Made by a program: the position numbers and the translations under genes. A DNA stretch of 64,000 nt. Source: Cycas panzhihuaensis (taxonomy: Eukaryota; Cycadophyta). This document shows positions 44,246 to 55,930 of the stretch, in pieces. The notes under the pieces are model-generated. The model had not been told where the DNA came from, did no database searches, and worked only from the letters and a program-made list of their open reading frames with translations. The stretch spans positions 173,731,741 to 173,795,740 of the forward strand of contig CM041465.1 of the NCBI GenBank assembly GCA_023213395.1, written 5' to 3'. The first letter of the stretch is position 1. Every line of letters begins with the position of its first letter.

Positions 44246-44786
44246 ACTGATATCAAAGCAAAGCTTTTAATTTGTCTTGAAATTTTTTTAAGATTGTGAT
44301 AGACTTTTGAGACCTATTTACTCGCTACCAATTTTTCTGTTTCATGCAAACACTATTATTAATTGCTAGCAGAGATAGTGGGCACCATTATCATCAGATT
44401 TTGACCAGGAGATTGTATTGGCATACAAGGTTTTAGGGATCATATTTATGTGACGAATCATTGTAGAGAGGGAGAATAGTAGCGTCACAAGCATCTAAAT
44501 CTACAATATAAAATGAGCAAATAGAAAGCAAATTCATTCTACTTATCTATTCAATGTTTGTAAGAAGATCCAATAGCTCCTTTTATTGGGGCAATTATGC
44601 ATAACATCAAAAGAAAACCTATGATGCATCCCGTAGGCAACATCCCCAAAGGAAAATAACAGAATGACATATCCCACCTATAGAGGACTCCACAAATACT
44701 TATCTAGAGGCTCGAGCAAGGGCACTCATCCTAGGTAATGCGTAGAGGAAAATACTCCGGTAATTAGCAAAAGAAAAGGAAGATAT
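44246..44786 (+). other. LARD-E leader or gag start, truncated
   Basis: Non-coding leader, with a possible short coding trace near 44670-44735 (IPPIEDSTNTYLEARARALI). COP-5 follows at 44787. Confidence 0.4.
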
Positions 44787-45019
44787 TGTTAGGATATAAT
44801 GTTTTATCTAGATAATGTAAAGGGTAATGTGACAAACCCTTGTTATGTAACTCACACTTGATAAAGTGACATGTGTCACTCTAGGAGAAGTTAGTTACAA
44901 ATTAGGATACAACGGTTACAAGAATTGATATATATTTAAGGAGATCACTTCTCCAAAGGAATACAAGTTTGTTCCCATAATTCTCTTCTATTGCTAAGTT
45001 TCTCTGCATTAAACTAACA
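44787..45019 (+). repeat. COP-5 5' LTR
   Basis: 233 bp, TGTTAGGATA...AACTAACA. ATATATTTAAGG near 44930 could be the TATA region. Confidence 0.8.
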
Positions 45020-45031
45020 TGGTATCAGAGC
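45020..45031 (+). promoter_or_regulatory. COP-5 primer-binding site (tRNA-Met)
   Basis: TGGTATCAGAGC directly abuts the LTR. Confidence 0.9.
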
Positions 45032-45689
45032 AGGTCCAACTGCTCATCTAGAAAGAGGACTTAATTATCTGGTGCTTGTTTCAAGAGCTGAGAGTCTTCA
45101 AGAAGAAGAAGTAAGACTGAGAAGACATCTGAAAGGAGATTTTTTCAACAAGAATTCACTATGTACGGACCTGTATGGAAATCGTACGGACGAAAATTTT
45201 CAAAATCCTCAGAATTCAACAAAATTTGGTGGGGAGGTAGATCTCGACAAGGCCGTCACTTCTCTCAACTGGCCTGACTTCATCAGAGGCCATTTCAAGG
45301 CAGTTTCATGCAATTTACAGTCCGCGTGGGTTTGGAGAGCATTTCTGCCAAAATCTTCAAAAATTTCAAACTTACTTGGGTAAAACCTATTCCAAACTTT
45401 GAGTTTTCAGATTTCGGAGGCTTTGAGAGCGATTTCAAACTTTTCCGTGAAGTATTTTGGATTTTTGGAGTGATTTTCATCAAAACCCTAGTCGCCATTT
45501 TTTAGCTTTTGGGCTGATTTTCTGCAAATTGAATGATTGTCTCCAAAAAATAACTTCAGATCTGGAATCAACATAAAAACGTCTCTCTTTTGAGGTATAA
45601 TTTGATCCATTCTGTACAGTTAGGGTTTTGTACAAAAATCTGTACAGTTGTATGGTCAGCCCTGTTAAGTGCAGATTTCTACTGTCTTT
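45032..45689 (+). other. COP-5 leader
   Basis: About 660 bases between primer site and gag. Open frames here (such as 45072-45383) look like leader chance frames without gag motifs. Confidence 0.5.
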
Positions 45690-46706
45690 GATGGCGTCCC
45701 CATCTTTGGTTTATCTGATCAAGATAAACTTACAAATACCAATTATCACATTTGGAAAATAAAGGTTGAAACACTTCGAAGGGCAAGAAATGCCTGGAAT
45801 ATTGCCAATGGCACTTAACCCAAGCCAGTCGATGCCAGTACGTCTTTGCCCGATTGGATGGAAAGAGACAATATAGGAGTAATTATTTTGAAGCTTTCGG
45901 TTTCAGATCCCCTTCTGGTATATGTAGAAAAATTGAGTTCTACCTCAACTATCTCGAAATGCTTTGAAAATCTCTTCGGCCAAAAGAACAAAGCAAGGAT
46001 ATTCTCTCTCAAGGAAGATTTATACAACCTTCACATGAAAGAAAATAAAATAGTAACTAAATTCATACATGAAGTTACTTCACTTAGGAATAGCCTCCTG
46101 AGTGCAGGAGATGTTGTTCCAGAGCAAGAGTTGGTTCAAATGGTGGCTAGTAAGCTACCAAAATCCTTTGATGTAACCATCAATACCATAACGAACAACA
46201 GTGAAATTGATACTATGTCCCTTGACAAACTGACTAGGTTATTGTCAAGACAAGAACAAAGAAACAGGCGCTATGAAGATTCATCAGAATTGGAGGATGC
46301 CTCTGCATCCAGGCTGAACTTGGGACCTCTGGGACATGGCCAAACACAAGGAAGAGGTCACACTCCAGACGCCAGAAGCCTTGTTTGTGGCCGTTGGCAG
46401 GACACCAGAGGATATGGACTAGGCAGAGACTCCAGAATTTGTTTCTGTTGTGGCAGACCTGGACATTTCTCCAGTGCTTGTAGAACGTTTAACATGTGTT
46501 ACCATTGCAGGCAATCAAGACACTATCCTTATCAGTGTCCACAGAGAAGAGCAGATATTCGGAGAGGGAAGTGTACAATTGGCAACTACAGCAAAGAACA
46601 AACTAAGGAGGAAGAAGAGGAAACAGCATTTATTGCCGCACTATCAGCAGGACTGAAGGAAGGAGATATGGTACATCAACTCAAGGGCTTCGCGACATAT
46701 GACTAA
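45690..46706 (+). pseudogene. COP-5 gag with two zinc knuckles
   Basis: The start (FDGVPIFGLSDQDKLTNTNY, HIWKIKVETLRRARNAW) is separated by one stop from the 286-residue frame 45846-46706. That frame has ISKCFENLFGQKNKARIFSL, NKIVTKFIHEVTSLRNSLL and VQMVASKLPKSFDVTINTI, typical UBN2 gag, then two knuckles in a row: CFCCGRPGHFSSAC and CYHCRQSRHYPYQC (the first canonical, the second with R for G). An acidic end follows. The long open frame suggests moderate age. Confidence 0.85.
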
Positions 46707-47208
46707 TCGTAAAGATTGGTTTGAAATTTTGAAACCCTACAGCATGGACAAATCAGTTGAGTTAGGGCACAAATACCCACTTGGCATAAAAGGAGCAGGT
46801 AACATTGTTAACCTACAAGGAAATGTGAAAAAAATTGGGAATGTATTGTTGGTCCCTGGATTAAAAATGAATCTTCTTTCTGTTTCACAACTTAGCAAAA
46901 AGGGACTAAGAACTGTATTTGACAAAGAAGGCTATTGTCATATACTAGATATGAAAAATAATGGGGAAGCAATAGCTAAAGGTATAAAATGTAATGATCT
47001 GTATAGACTGATGTCAGATCCTATAATACCCAACCTGGGTCTAAAAGCTTGTACTGCTGTAAATTCTAATAATAAAGCGTGGCATTTGAAGTATGGACAT
47101 CTTCCAATAGAAACATTAAAACTAATACAAAAATATGGCATGGTGAATGGACTACTTCACATCTCCTCTGATAATTTTGTCTATAAGGGTTGTCAATTCG
47201 GTAAATAG
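46640..47208 (+). pseudogene. COP-5 protease and pre-integrase
   Basis: A frame shift from gag. The active site reads WYINSRASRHMTNRKDWF where D-S-G is expected, that is N-S-R, so catalysis is lost. Downstream GNIVNLQGNVKKIGNVLLVP and LLSVSQLSKKGLRTVF complete the protease; AWHLKYGHLPIETLKLIQKY and CQFGK are the GAG-pre-integrase zinc region. Confidence 0.8.
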
Positions 47209-48055
47209 CATCAACTACCATTCAAAGAGAGCCAATGGAGGGCACAAACCAAGTTGGAATTAATTCATACGGATCTTTGTGGACCACTCACACCCCTTTC
47301 AATAAATGGTTGCAGATACTTTCTAACCTTTATTGATGACTTCACTCGAAAGGTATGGGTGTATTTTCTCCATAACAAAATAGAAATTTTTTAAGTTTTT
47401 AAGGAATTCAAAGCAGAGGTAGAACTGGAATCTGAAGCAAAAGTAAAATGCATTAGATCAGACAAAGGTGGTGAATACATCTCAAAGGACTTTCTAAACT
47501 ACTGCAAGATAAATGGGATACGTAGACAAGTTACAACTCCCTATACTCCTCAATCCAACGGAGTTGCCTAAAGGAAGAACATAACTCTAATGGAAATGGC
47601 TCCACTGGTAAAAAAATTCCAAAATCATATTCCAAAATCAGGTCGTTAGTACTGCTTGCTATCTAATAAACAGAAGCCCAACGAAAGCATTGGAGAACAT
47701 CACACCTGAGGAACCATGGACAGGTAAGAAACCCAATGTCAATTCTCTTAAGATATTTGGTAGCCAAGCCTTCGTTCACATACCAAATAAGACGAGATCA
47801 AAACTTGATGCAAAAAGCATACAATGTATCATGATAGGATACAACAAAAACTCAAAAGCTTACAAATGCATTGATTCGAAAACAAATAAAACTTATGTAA
47901 GCCGAGATGTTGTCTTTAATGAAGAAGACAATTTAGGTGTTCAGTCTCAAATGAAAGTAATTAAAGGAGGAGCAAAGAATTCAAGTCACGAAATCTTCAC
48001 AAATGAAACATCAGATATCACCATAGAAGAGATTACCTTCACAGAATCCTCTTCA
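47209..48055 (+). pseudogene. COP-5 integrase and beginning of connector
   Basis: [36 protein letters not shown] and RSDKGGEYISKDFLNYC give the D, D part. The final motif is PQSNGVA followed by a stop in place of ER. The frame 47690-48151 has EEPWTGKKPNVNSLKIFGSQ and IMIGYNKNSKAYKC. The connector ends SSSTNKK, directly joined to chromovirus gag. Confidence 0.82.
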
Positions 48056-48821
48056 ACTAACAAAAAGATGGAAATAGCTTCCTTACTCTTAAACGGAAGG
48101 GCGTTAAGATGGTACTATTGGTGGCAAAAGATAAACGTACCAATTCAATAGACCTGGGTGAACCTAAGAGCAAGTTTAGTAGAGCAATATGACGACTCTT
48201 AGAATATGGATTACTTTGCTCAATTAACACGGTTACATCAACAGGGAACAATCCCAGAATACACAAAACAGTTCCAAACTCTACAATGTATGGTCTCAAA
48301 AAAAAAAACCTCAAGAATGTTTATTCGATACTTATATCAGCAAATTGAAAAATTAGATCAAGTTTACAGTTAAAGCAATAGACCCACCACAACTCCAAGT
48401 AGCAATTCGGACAACAAGGAATGTGGAGGCAAAACTCAGAGATAGCAAGTCAACATATACGAGGAGATATGAGCCACCATCATCTCATACCCAGAATACT
48501 AATTGGGCAAGATCGAGAATAAAAGCAGACCCTTCATTAACTATAAAGAATATAGGAGAAAGCTCAGGAACAATAAAAGAGGAGCACTTAAGAAAGGGGA
48601 TGTGCTTCAAGTGTGGAGGGAAATGGAATAAGGAGCACCAGTGCCCGATAAAAAGGGTTTTCATGATTAACAATGAGGGCGTAGAAATACCAGAAGAAGC
48701 AGAGGAAGAAGTTGAACAAAACCAAAGGGCGGAAAGTGAGGAAAATGAACTTATGGAAGTAGATACAGGGAATGTCCAAATATCATTGCAGGCCATTACG
48801 GGGCAACAAGTATCCCCGTAA
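48056..48821 (+). pseudogene. CHR gag (capsid core to knuckle)
   Basis: MEIASLLLNGRALRWYYWWQ is the capsid core; TWVNLRASLVEQYDDS, YFAQLTRLHQQGTIPEYTKQ and FQTLQCMVS follow with stops. The frame 48423-48821 has NVEAKLRDSKSTYTRRYEPP and the plant chromovirus knuckle CFKCGGKWNKEHQC, then an acidic end. Confidence 0.8.
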
Positions 48822-49330
48822 ACCCTAAGATTCCAAGAACAAATTGAGGGGACACCAGTATCAATCTTAGTAGATAGCGGAAGTACACACAATTTTATAA
48901 ACAGGGCATCGGCAAAGAAACTAGGATTACAAGTGAAACCTCTCAACACATTCTAGGTGTCAATAGCAAATGGGAGAACAACGTTGTGTGGAGGATATTG
49001 TAAAGACACAACTCTCCAGATCAATGATTACAAAGTCACAACTTGTATGTTTGCCATGCCCATAGGCAGAGTGGACGCAATTCTGAGGATTCAATGGCTA
49101 CAAATGCTAGGGAACATCATTACCAACTATATGACAAGATTTATGTGTTTCCGACAAAAGAGACACAAATATCGATTGCAAGCCCCAGCCACACCTCTAG
49201 TTCAGCTTGTATCATCACATAGGATGGAAAAAATTCTAAAGAAGAATCCGCAAGCATACGTACTATCATGTTACAAAGTAGAGATAAAAGACATTCCTCC
49301 AGAGATTCGAGCAATCACAGAAGAACATTA
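48822..49330 (+). pseudogene. CHR protease
   Basis: TPVSILVDSGSTHNFINRAS has the D-S-G active site, then, after a stop, SIANGRTTLCGGYCKDTTLQ and MPIGRVDAILRIQWLQMLG, the typical chromovirus protease end. Confidence 0.8.
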
Positions 49331-50250
49331 GGGAGATTTTGTAAAACCCCAAGGACTATCACTGAAAAGGGAATATGAGCATGCAATAGATCCTATCTCT
49401 GTAGCAATACCAGTAAATATTCCTCTGTATAGACATCCTTATCATCTTCGGAAGGAAATTGAACAAATCACACAGAAATCATTACACCAAGGCGTAGTGG
49501 CAAAAAGCATGAGTTTGTTCGCTTCTCCCATGGTAGTCAATCCAAAGAAGGATAGATCTTACAGAATGTGCATGGATTATCGTGGCTTGAATAAATTGAC
49601 CATAAAGAATCGGTATCCTGTCCCAAGGATCAAAGATTTGTTAGATGAATTACATGGAGCCAGTACTTTTCAAAAATAGATTTATGCTCAGGATACTACC
49701 AAATAAGAGTCAAAGAAGAAGATATCTACAAAACTGCATTCAGGACACATGATAGATTGTTTGAATTCAAGGTTATGCCTTTCGGCTTCACGAATGCTCC
49801 AGCCACCTTCCAGAGCATAATGAATTTAATATGAAAACACGTCCTAAGGAAATTTTTGATAGTTTTTTTTTGACGATATCCTGATCTACAACAAAAATTG
49901 AGAAGAACATTTGAAACATATAAAGGCTATTTTGATCATGTGAGAGAAATCACAATTGTTTGCAAATAAGAAAAAAGTGTTCTTTTGCAAAGGAGGAGTT
50001 AGAGTATCTGGGCCACATTATCATAGGCGAAGGAATCAAAATTGATCCAAAAAAGATCCAAGCAATTGTAAGTTTGCCAATTCCGAAGAATGTCATAGGA
50101 ATAAGAAGTTTTTTGGGTGCAGCAGGATTCCTAAGAGATTTCATAAAAGGGTATGCACACATAGCATCGCCACTAACAGATCTGACCAAAAAAGACGCTT
50201 TCAGATGGAACTCAGGAGTAGAGGGAGTGTTTCAAGAATTAAAACAAGCA
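49331..50250 (+). pseudogene. CHR reverse transcriptase
   Basis: YRHPYHLRKEIEQITQKSLH, SPMVVNPKKDRSYRMCMDYRG and [16 protein letters not shown] one-base frameshift near 49673 leads to [20 protein letters not shown] and [17 protein letters not shown], then FFDDILIY (the catalytic YxDD-type box, near 49866). The thumb is in frame 49960-50343 (LEYLGHIIIGEGIKIDPKKI, IRSFLGAAGFLRDFIKGYA). Confidence 0.85.
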
Positions 50251-50700
50251 ATGGTCACAGCTCTAGTATTGGCCTTACTAGATTTCACACAACCATTCGC
50301 ATTGGAATGTGATGCTTCAGGGTTTCGAATTGGTGCAGTTTAATTACAAGGAGGGAGGCCTATAGCTTACGAAAGTCGAAAGTTGAATAATAGGGGAAAA
50401 ATGAAGCCAATATATGACAAAGAGATGTTGCCCATTATGCACACAATACACCAATGGTGGCAGTATCTATTAAGGAGCAAATTTGTGGTCAAAACTGATC
50501 ATGATAGCCTAAAGTACTTTCTGAATCAAAAGGCATTATTCGATGAGCACAAAGGTGGGTCAACAAATTGCAAGCTTTCGACTTCACAATAGAATACAAA
50601 AAAGGGAAAGAAAATGTGATAACAAATGCCCTATCCAAACTGCCAAACGAAGGAAAGATTGAAGCCTCAACCAATTCAACGACAATAGCAACCCCAAAAT
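50251..50700 (+). pseudogene. CHR RNase H
   Basis: FTQPFALECDASGFRIGAV contains the first catalytic aspartate; IAYESRKLNNRGKMKPIYDK, EMLPIMHTIHQWWQYLL and VVKTDHDSLKYFLNQK follow. The end, EYKKGKENVITNALSKLPN, has N for the usual D in the A-D-A-L-S-R site. Confidence 0.82.
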
Positions 50701-51731
50701 GGATGATTGATTTAGCAACAGAATATGAAGACGACAAGATATCACAAGAAATAAGACAAGAGATCAAAGAAGGAAAAGCGGAGCAGTTCATGGAACAAGG
50801 AGGCCAAATCCTAAGGAAAGAAAAAATATTTGTTCCAAAAGCAAGCAAACTAAAGGAAGTATTACTTCAACAAGCTCACTCAACTCCAATCTCAGGGCAT
50901 TCAGGTTGAAAATCGACGTCCTCTGATTTATGTCAGAATGTGATACGTGTCAAAGGAATAAGACTAAATCTATACAGACACCCAAATTGCTACAACCTCT
51001 TCCCATTCCCCACTAAAAATGGGAAGAAATCTCTATGTATTTTATTACAGGTCTTCCTCGATCAGAAGGAAAGGATGTCATTTTTGTAGTGGTAGATAAT
51101 TGACTAAATCCACCCATTTCAGGGGAACTTAAACGGGAGCAAGAGCAAGCCAAATAGCATAACTGTATATGAAAGAAATACATAGGCTACATGGCTTTCC
51201 AAGGATTATAGTCAATAACAGGGACCCAAATTCACAAGTCACTTTTGGAAGGAGCTGTTTAAAGCAATTGACACTAGCCTACATATGAGCTCAGTGTGCC
51301 ACCTGCACATAGATGGCCAGACGGAAATAGTTAACAAATTCATGGAGGGATACTTAAGAAACTTCGCATTAGATAAACAGACGTAATGGCATTGATGGCT
51401 CCATTTGGTAGAATGGTGGTATAATGCCACATACCATGCAGCGGCAAAAATGTCATAGTTTCAAGCGCCATATGGGTATGAACCCCCATCACTCTTGAAT
51501 TGGCTAAATACGTCTAAAGATTAGACAGTCCAAGAAAACCTAGAGCAGATGCAAGAAACAATTTGAATACTAAAGAATAATTTGGAGATGGCAAAGAATA
51601 GGATGAAACAACAAGCAGATGCAAAGAGATTTGAACGGAGTTTCGAGATAGGAGAATGGGTGTTCCTAAGACTCCAACCCTACAAGCTGATGTCGATGAG
51701 ACAAAATAATCTACATAAGTTATCACCAAGA
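50701..51731 (+). pseudogene. CHR integrase, first part
   Basis: LQQAHSTPISGHSG is the start of the zinc-binding region; the middle of it is lost, but CDTCQRNKTKSIQTPKLL remains. The core is frame-shifted (VIFVVVDN, ITGTQIHKS, LHLVEWWYNATYHAA). The frame 51582-51794 has MAKNRMKQQADAKRFERSFE and IGEWVFLRLQPYKLMSMRQN up to the insertion point of COP-3. Confidence 0.72.
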
Positions 51732-52307
51732 TGTGGAAAATGGGCATTAGGCCACATTAATCCCAAGATCATAAGTACAATCACAATACTATAAATGCAT
51801 GAAAGCATGAAAGCATAAAGAGCACAAACTGAAATAGGAGCAAGAGAAAATGATACCCAATATGTGGAGTTGGAATTGGTCCAACCTCCCAAGAAGAAAC
51901 AGTTTGATTAGCAAACTGGTAGCACAACAATACAGCTCCAACTCTCCTTGTGAGACAATGAGGAGAGGTCTCATTATAAAGAGTGAAATGAGAGACCTAA
52001 GGCCTTGGATGTTTGACAAGTGTCAAACATCCAAGATACATGACTTGGATCATGAGCAAAAGTGCTTGGATCCTCATCTAAGGCCTTGGATGTTTGACAA
52101 GTGTCAAACATCCAAGATACATCACTTGGATCACTCAAAAAAGTGCATGAGGGTCCATTGACCCTTTAGTGACAACGTTGTGTCACTAGAAAGAATGTGG
52201 GTGTGCACTTTATCACTTAAGTGATAAGTCACCCCTAAAGTAAAAAGTGCATATATTACAAAAAATAAAAGTACATTAACTTAACATTTAAACATAAGGT
52301 TTAACAC
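51732..52307 (-). repeat. COP-3 3' LTR
   Basis: 576 bp; like the COP-2 LTR but with an 81-base tandem duplication that doubles the long dyad (52004-52035 and 52085-52116). Confidence 0.92.
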
Positions 52308-52309
52308 CC

Positions 52310-52893
52310 CCTTCATTTACAGTGTTAAGTCGGACACCAAGACCATCTCTAAATTTTACAAATTTGTCTCTACCAAGTGGCTTGGTAAAAATATCTGCCG
52401 TCTGTTGTTCTGTTGGTCGATATTGAAGTGTCATCTCACCACTGTGTACATGCTCCCTGATGAAATGGTGGTGAACTTCAATATGCTTGGTCCGTGCGTG
52501 GAAAACAGGATTCTTAGTTAGCTTGAGGACACTTTGATTGTCACAATGAAGGTTGGTCACCTCACTGAAATCCAAGCTCACCAAGAATCCGTCGGCCGAT
52601 AACCTCACAGTCGCTACCGACCGCAGCTTTGTATTCTCGCTGGAGGACAAGGTAACATTTGGTTGCTTCTTGCAACTCCATGAAACAATCTTGAACCAAG
52701 GGTAAAACAAGAACTCAAGGTAGATTTCCGCTATCCTCGGCATCCCGCCTAATCGAATCGAGAACCCTTCCAAAGTGAAGTTCTCCTTATGTACATACTC
52801 AAGTCCTAAATGCAATGTTCCTTTGATATACTTGAGTATGCATTTTGTCGCATTCCAAGTATCCGCTTGGGTTGAGACATGTAACGAGAGCAA
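52310..52893 (-). pseudogene. COP-3 RNase H region
   Basis: The frame has TWNATKCILKYIKGTLHLGL, KIVSWSCKKQPNVTLSS, then a disturbed part, LHCDNQSVLKLTKNPVFHAR and HHFIREHVHSGEMTLQYRPT, EQQTADIFTKPLGRDKF. This is the best preserved RNase H end in the window, ending near the polypurine stretch. Confidence 0.85.
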
Positions 52894-53850
52894 ATCCCAA
52901 CCGCAAATGAAATGTCCGGACGAGTGTTGGTGAGATAAATCAAGCTACCAATCAACCGCCGATAGAGAGTGGGATCTCGGTTCGCCTTCCTCATTAAGGG
53001 AAAGCTTGGTGCCGCTCTCCATGGGTGTAGGCGCCTGCCTTGCGTCGTGCATCCCGAATCTCGCAAGATGTCCCAAGAATATTTTGCTTGGGAAATGAAG
53101 ATATAGCCTCGCCGCCATACCTCAAAGCCTAAAAATAATGGAGAAGTCCAAGATCACCATCTCAAAACTTCTTCAAATCATCTTGGAGAACATTGATGAG
53201 TTTAGTGTCATCACCAATGATCACTAAGTCATCTACATACAAGGCAATATAAGTGACATGGTGATGTTCATGTTTGATGTACAAGTTTGGATCGATGTGG
53301 ATCGATGAAACCCATGTCTCGTAAAGTATTCATCGATTTTTGCATACCATGCCCTAGGAGCTTGCTTCAAGCCATACAAAGCCTTCTTGAGGCGACATAC
53401 CAAATGCTCCTTGCCTTGTTCCTTGTAACCGTGAGGTTGCTCCAAGTATACCTCCTCTTGAAGATCGCTGAGGAAGGCGCCTTCACGTCCATTTGATATA
53501 CGCCCATTTGCATTGTGCGGCTAAGGCCAAGAGAAGTCCGATGGTGTTCATGTTTGCTACAGTGCAAAGGTCTCCTCGTAATCAATTCCTTCTTTTGTTT
53601 AAACCCCTTTGCTACAAGTCTCGCTTTTGTCGCTTGAGTGTCCCATCGAATGGAATTTGGTCTTGTAGACCCATTTACAATCGATTGCCTGCTTGTGTGG
53701 AGGCAATTCGACCAAGTCCCAAGTACCATTCTTGTGAATGGATTGAATCTCCTCATCCATGGCGCCTTTCCAACTATCACTTTGTGAAGCCTCCGAAAAG
53801 GTAGTAGGCTCATCAATAGAAAGCACTTCACCATAAGTGCAAAGTTTGTT
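52894..53850 (-). pseudogene. COP-3 reverse transcriptase
   Basis: Pieces: KLPKWYTQTVQDGHII and GAMDEEIQSIHKNGTWDLVE (polymerase start, in frame 54057-53599), CKWVYKTKFHS, then [20 protein letters not shown] and [20 protein letters not shown] (frame 53445-53233), and DPTLYRRLIGSLIYLTNTRP (frame 53066-52806). The catalytic box region near 53215-53240 (LYVDD-like) is in a shifted frame. Confidence 0.8.
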
Positions 53851-53852
53851 TG

Positions 53853-54465
53853 TCACGAAACTTTGATGGACGCTTCCTTCAATGATGTGACCGTCCTGAA
53901 CTGTTTGAGTGTACCACTTAGGTAACTTCTGAAATGATGTGGCATGAACCTCAATATCTTCTGGTCTAAGTGTAGGAGCAGCAGAAGATGAAGTGGAAGG
54001 TTCAAGTGGAGCAAATGAAGATGAAGTAGATGGTACGTAGGTGCAGATGAAGAACATGGTGTGTAAGATTGAGGGTAAGGGAAGTCCTCAACAATCTTTT
54101 TCCCTTTGTCAATGGGGGGTTGGATTGATGCCATATCCAACTCTTTTTATCATCCTCAACAAAGATTACATCTCTTGAGAGATGCATTTTTCTCCCAATC
54201 GATCATACAACTTGTAGGCTTTGCTATGGATTGCATATCCTACAAAGATGCATTTAAGGCTATGTTTGTCCAACTTTGTTCTTTGTTGATCTGGTATGTG
54301 CATATACGCAGACACCAATGTCCTCAAATGGTCGATAGTTGGCTTCTTTCTAGACCATGCCTCCTCGTGTGTGATATTGGTGATCGCATTGTAGGACTTC
54401 GATTGGCCACATAGGCAACGGTGAAGAAATGCTTCGCCCAAGAAGCTCTTGGAAGCCCTTTGCAT
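53853..54465 (-). pseudogene. COP-3 integrase tail and connector
   Basis: Frame 54465-54166: NITHEEAWSRKKPTIDHLRT, KCIFVGYAIHSKAYKLYD. Then a serine/proline-rich connector (frames over 54187-53853). Confidence 0.75.
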
Positions 54466-54559
54466 GCATCATTGTTCGGCTTTATTAGCCAAAGTTCTAT
54501 TCATCCTCTGAGACTCCATTTTGCCGAGGAGTATGAGGAGTCGTGAGTTGTCTCCGAAT

Positions 54560-55068
54560 TCCATTATCCTTGCAAAATTGGTTGAATTCATTTGAAGTGA
54601 ATTCACCTCCATTATCCGACCTTAATGTGCCAATTGAGTAGCCGATTCATTTTCTACTTCCGCCTTGAACTCTTTGAACTTGGAGAAGGCTTCGATTTAT
54701 GCTTTAGGAAGTAGACCCGCACTTTGTGAGAGAAGTCATCAATAAAAGATATGTAGTACAATGCTCCTCCAAAGGAGTGGGTGGACATGGGTCCACACAA
54801 GTCTGAGTGAACTAATTGCAAAGGATAAGATGCACGCCATGCTTTGCCTTTAGGAAAAGGCAGCCGATGTTGTGACCCCATTATGCAAGCTTCGCAAAGA
54901 CATTTTGAACCATACATCTTTGGAAGCCCATACACCATGTGTTTGTATGTCATCTGCTTGATTGTCTAGGCTTAAATGTCCTAGACGTTTATGCCATAAC
55001 TCAATTTTTGACAAAGATGTGGAACCAAAGTAAGCAGAATTAAGAGTAATATTATTGGCATCCATCAT
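54560..55068 (-). pseudogene. COP-3 pre-integrase and integrase core
   Basis: KIELWHKRLGHLSLDNQADD gives the HHCC start; VYGLPKMYGSKCLCEACIMG follows. The core has LVHSDLCGPMSTHSFGGALY and ISFIDDFSHKVRVYFLKHK (first D). The remaining core is frame-shifted but present up to about 54560. Confidence 0.8.
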
Positions 55069-55220
55069 GTAAAGACCTTGATCCTCATAGGCTTCAGATA
55101 TGATCTGAACATCTTTGTCACAAATAATACATTTCCCATTTTAAATAGTACGCTCATGTGTTGCTTGTTCATCCGGCTAACAGAGAGCGATTCTTCTCCA
55201 TAGAAGGAATGAAGTAGGCA

Positions 55221-55930
55221 TCATTTGGGAAATGATGAGGAAGGATTTTGAGGAGAGTCTAAAGGAGCTATGGTGCCTATTCCTGAAATCTCAACTGATT
55301 CAACATTTCCAAAGGTCACTGATTGACCTTTACCTTCCTTGATGTTGCAAAGGAGTTCTTCACTCCCGTCATATGTCGAGAAGCTCTCGAATCGACAATC
55401 CAAGTGTTGTCAATGTTGGATGATTGGTATGCACAAAGTAGTTTGTCATCATTGGCAAATTGATTAGAATGGCGTTGGTAGCCACTTCTTTGACCCCCCC
55501 CTCCTCTTGGACCTCCTCGATAGGCACCTCGATCTGGTCGAGGGGGATTCTGCTGCTGATTTGACTGTTGGAATCTTTGTTGAAACTGTTGTCGTGGCTG
55601 CTGGTGTCTTTGACCCTGTGGTTGCTGTTGTCTTTGACCGTGTGGTTGCTGCTGTCTTTGACCCTGTGGCTGCTGCTGTCTTTGAAAATCCGCTTGCTTC
55701 TTTTTGCACTCAGGTGCAATGTGGCCAGGAATGCCACAATAATGGCATATGACATTGGACTTGGAAGATCCAATGTTCATATTTCCAAACTGCTTTGTGA
55801 ATGCAGTGTTGGATTTTTGAGTTGTCTTTGCCCTTGCTGTGAAAGCACCTGTTGTCGATGGTTCTTCATTATCCTTAGCATAAATTTGTTCTTCTTGAAG
55901 CAATAAGCTTTCAAGTTGATTGACTGTCAT
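55221..55930 (-). pseudogene. COP-3 nucleocapsid and protease
   Basis: The 204-residue frame 55930-55316 has LESLLLQEEQIYAKDNEE, knuckle CHYCGIPGHIAPEC, four glutamine-rich units (QGQRQQQPH type), an RG-rich stretch and the protease WIVDSRASRHMTG. The active-site D-S-G is D-S-R here, so catalysis is lost. COP-2 has the intact form. Confidence 0.85.
55546..55685 (-). repeat. 27-bp coding repeats in COP-3 gag
   Basis: Four tandem units reading, on the plus strand, TGCTGCTGTCTTTGACCCTG plus TGGT, coding Q/G/R/P-rich units. COP-2 has a related but different expansion at 22676-22802. Confidence 0.8.

Larger units (their letters stand above)
44787..48055 (+). mobile_element. COP-5: copia, 5' half only
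   Basis: A 233-bp 5' LTR, an exact tRNA-Met primer site, leader, gag, protease and integrase, then a sudden switch to chromovirus gag near 48056. No polymerase and no 3' LTR are in the window, so a deletion or recombination removed them. Confidence 0.8.

Noticed and set aside
45072-45383. 103-residue frame before COP-5 gag as a possible extra gene
   Set aside because: It lies in the untranslated leader between primer site and gag, and no motif was seen.
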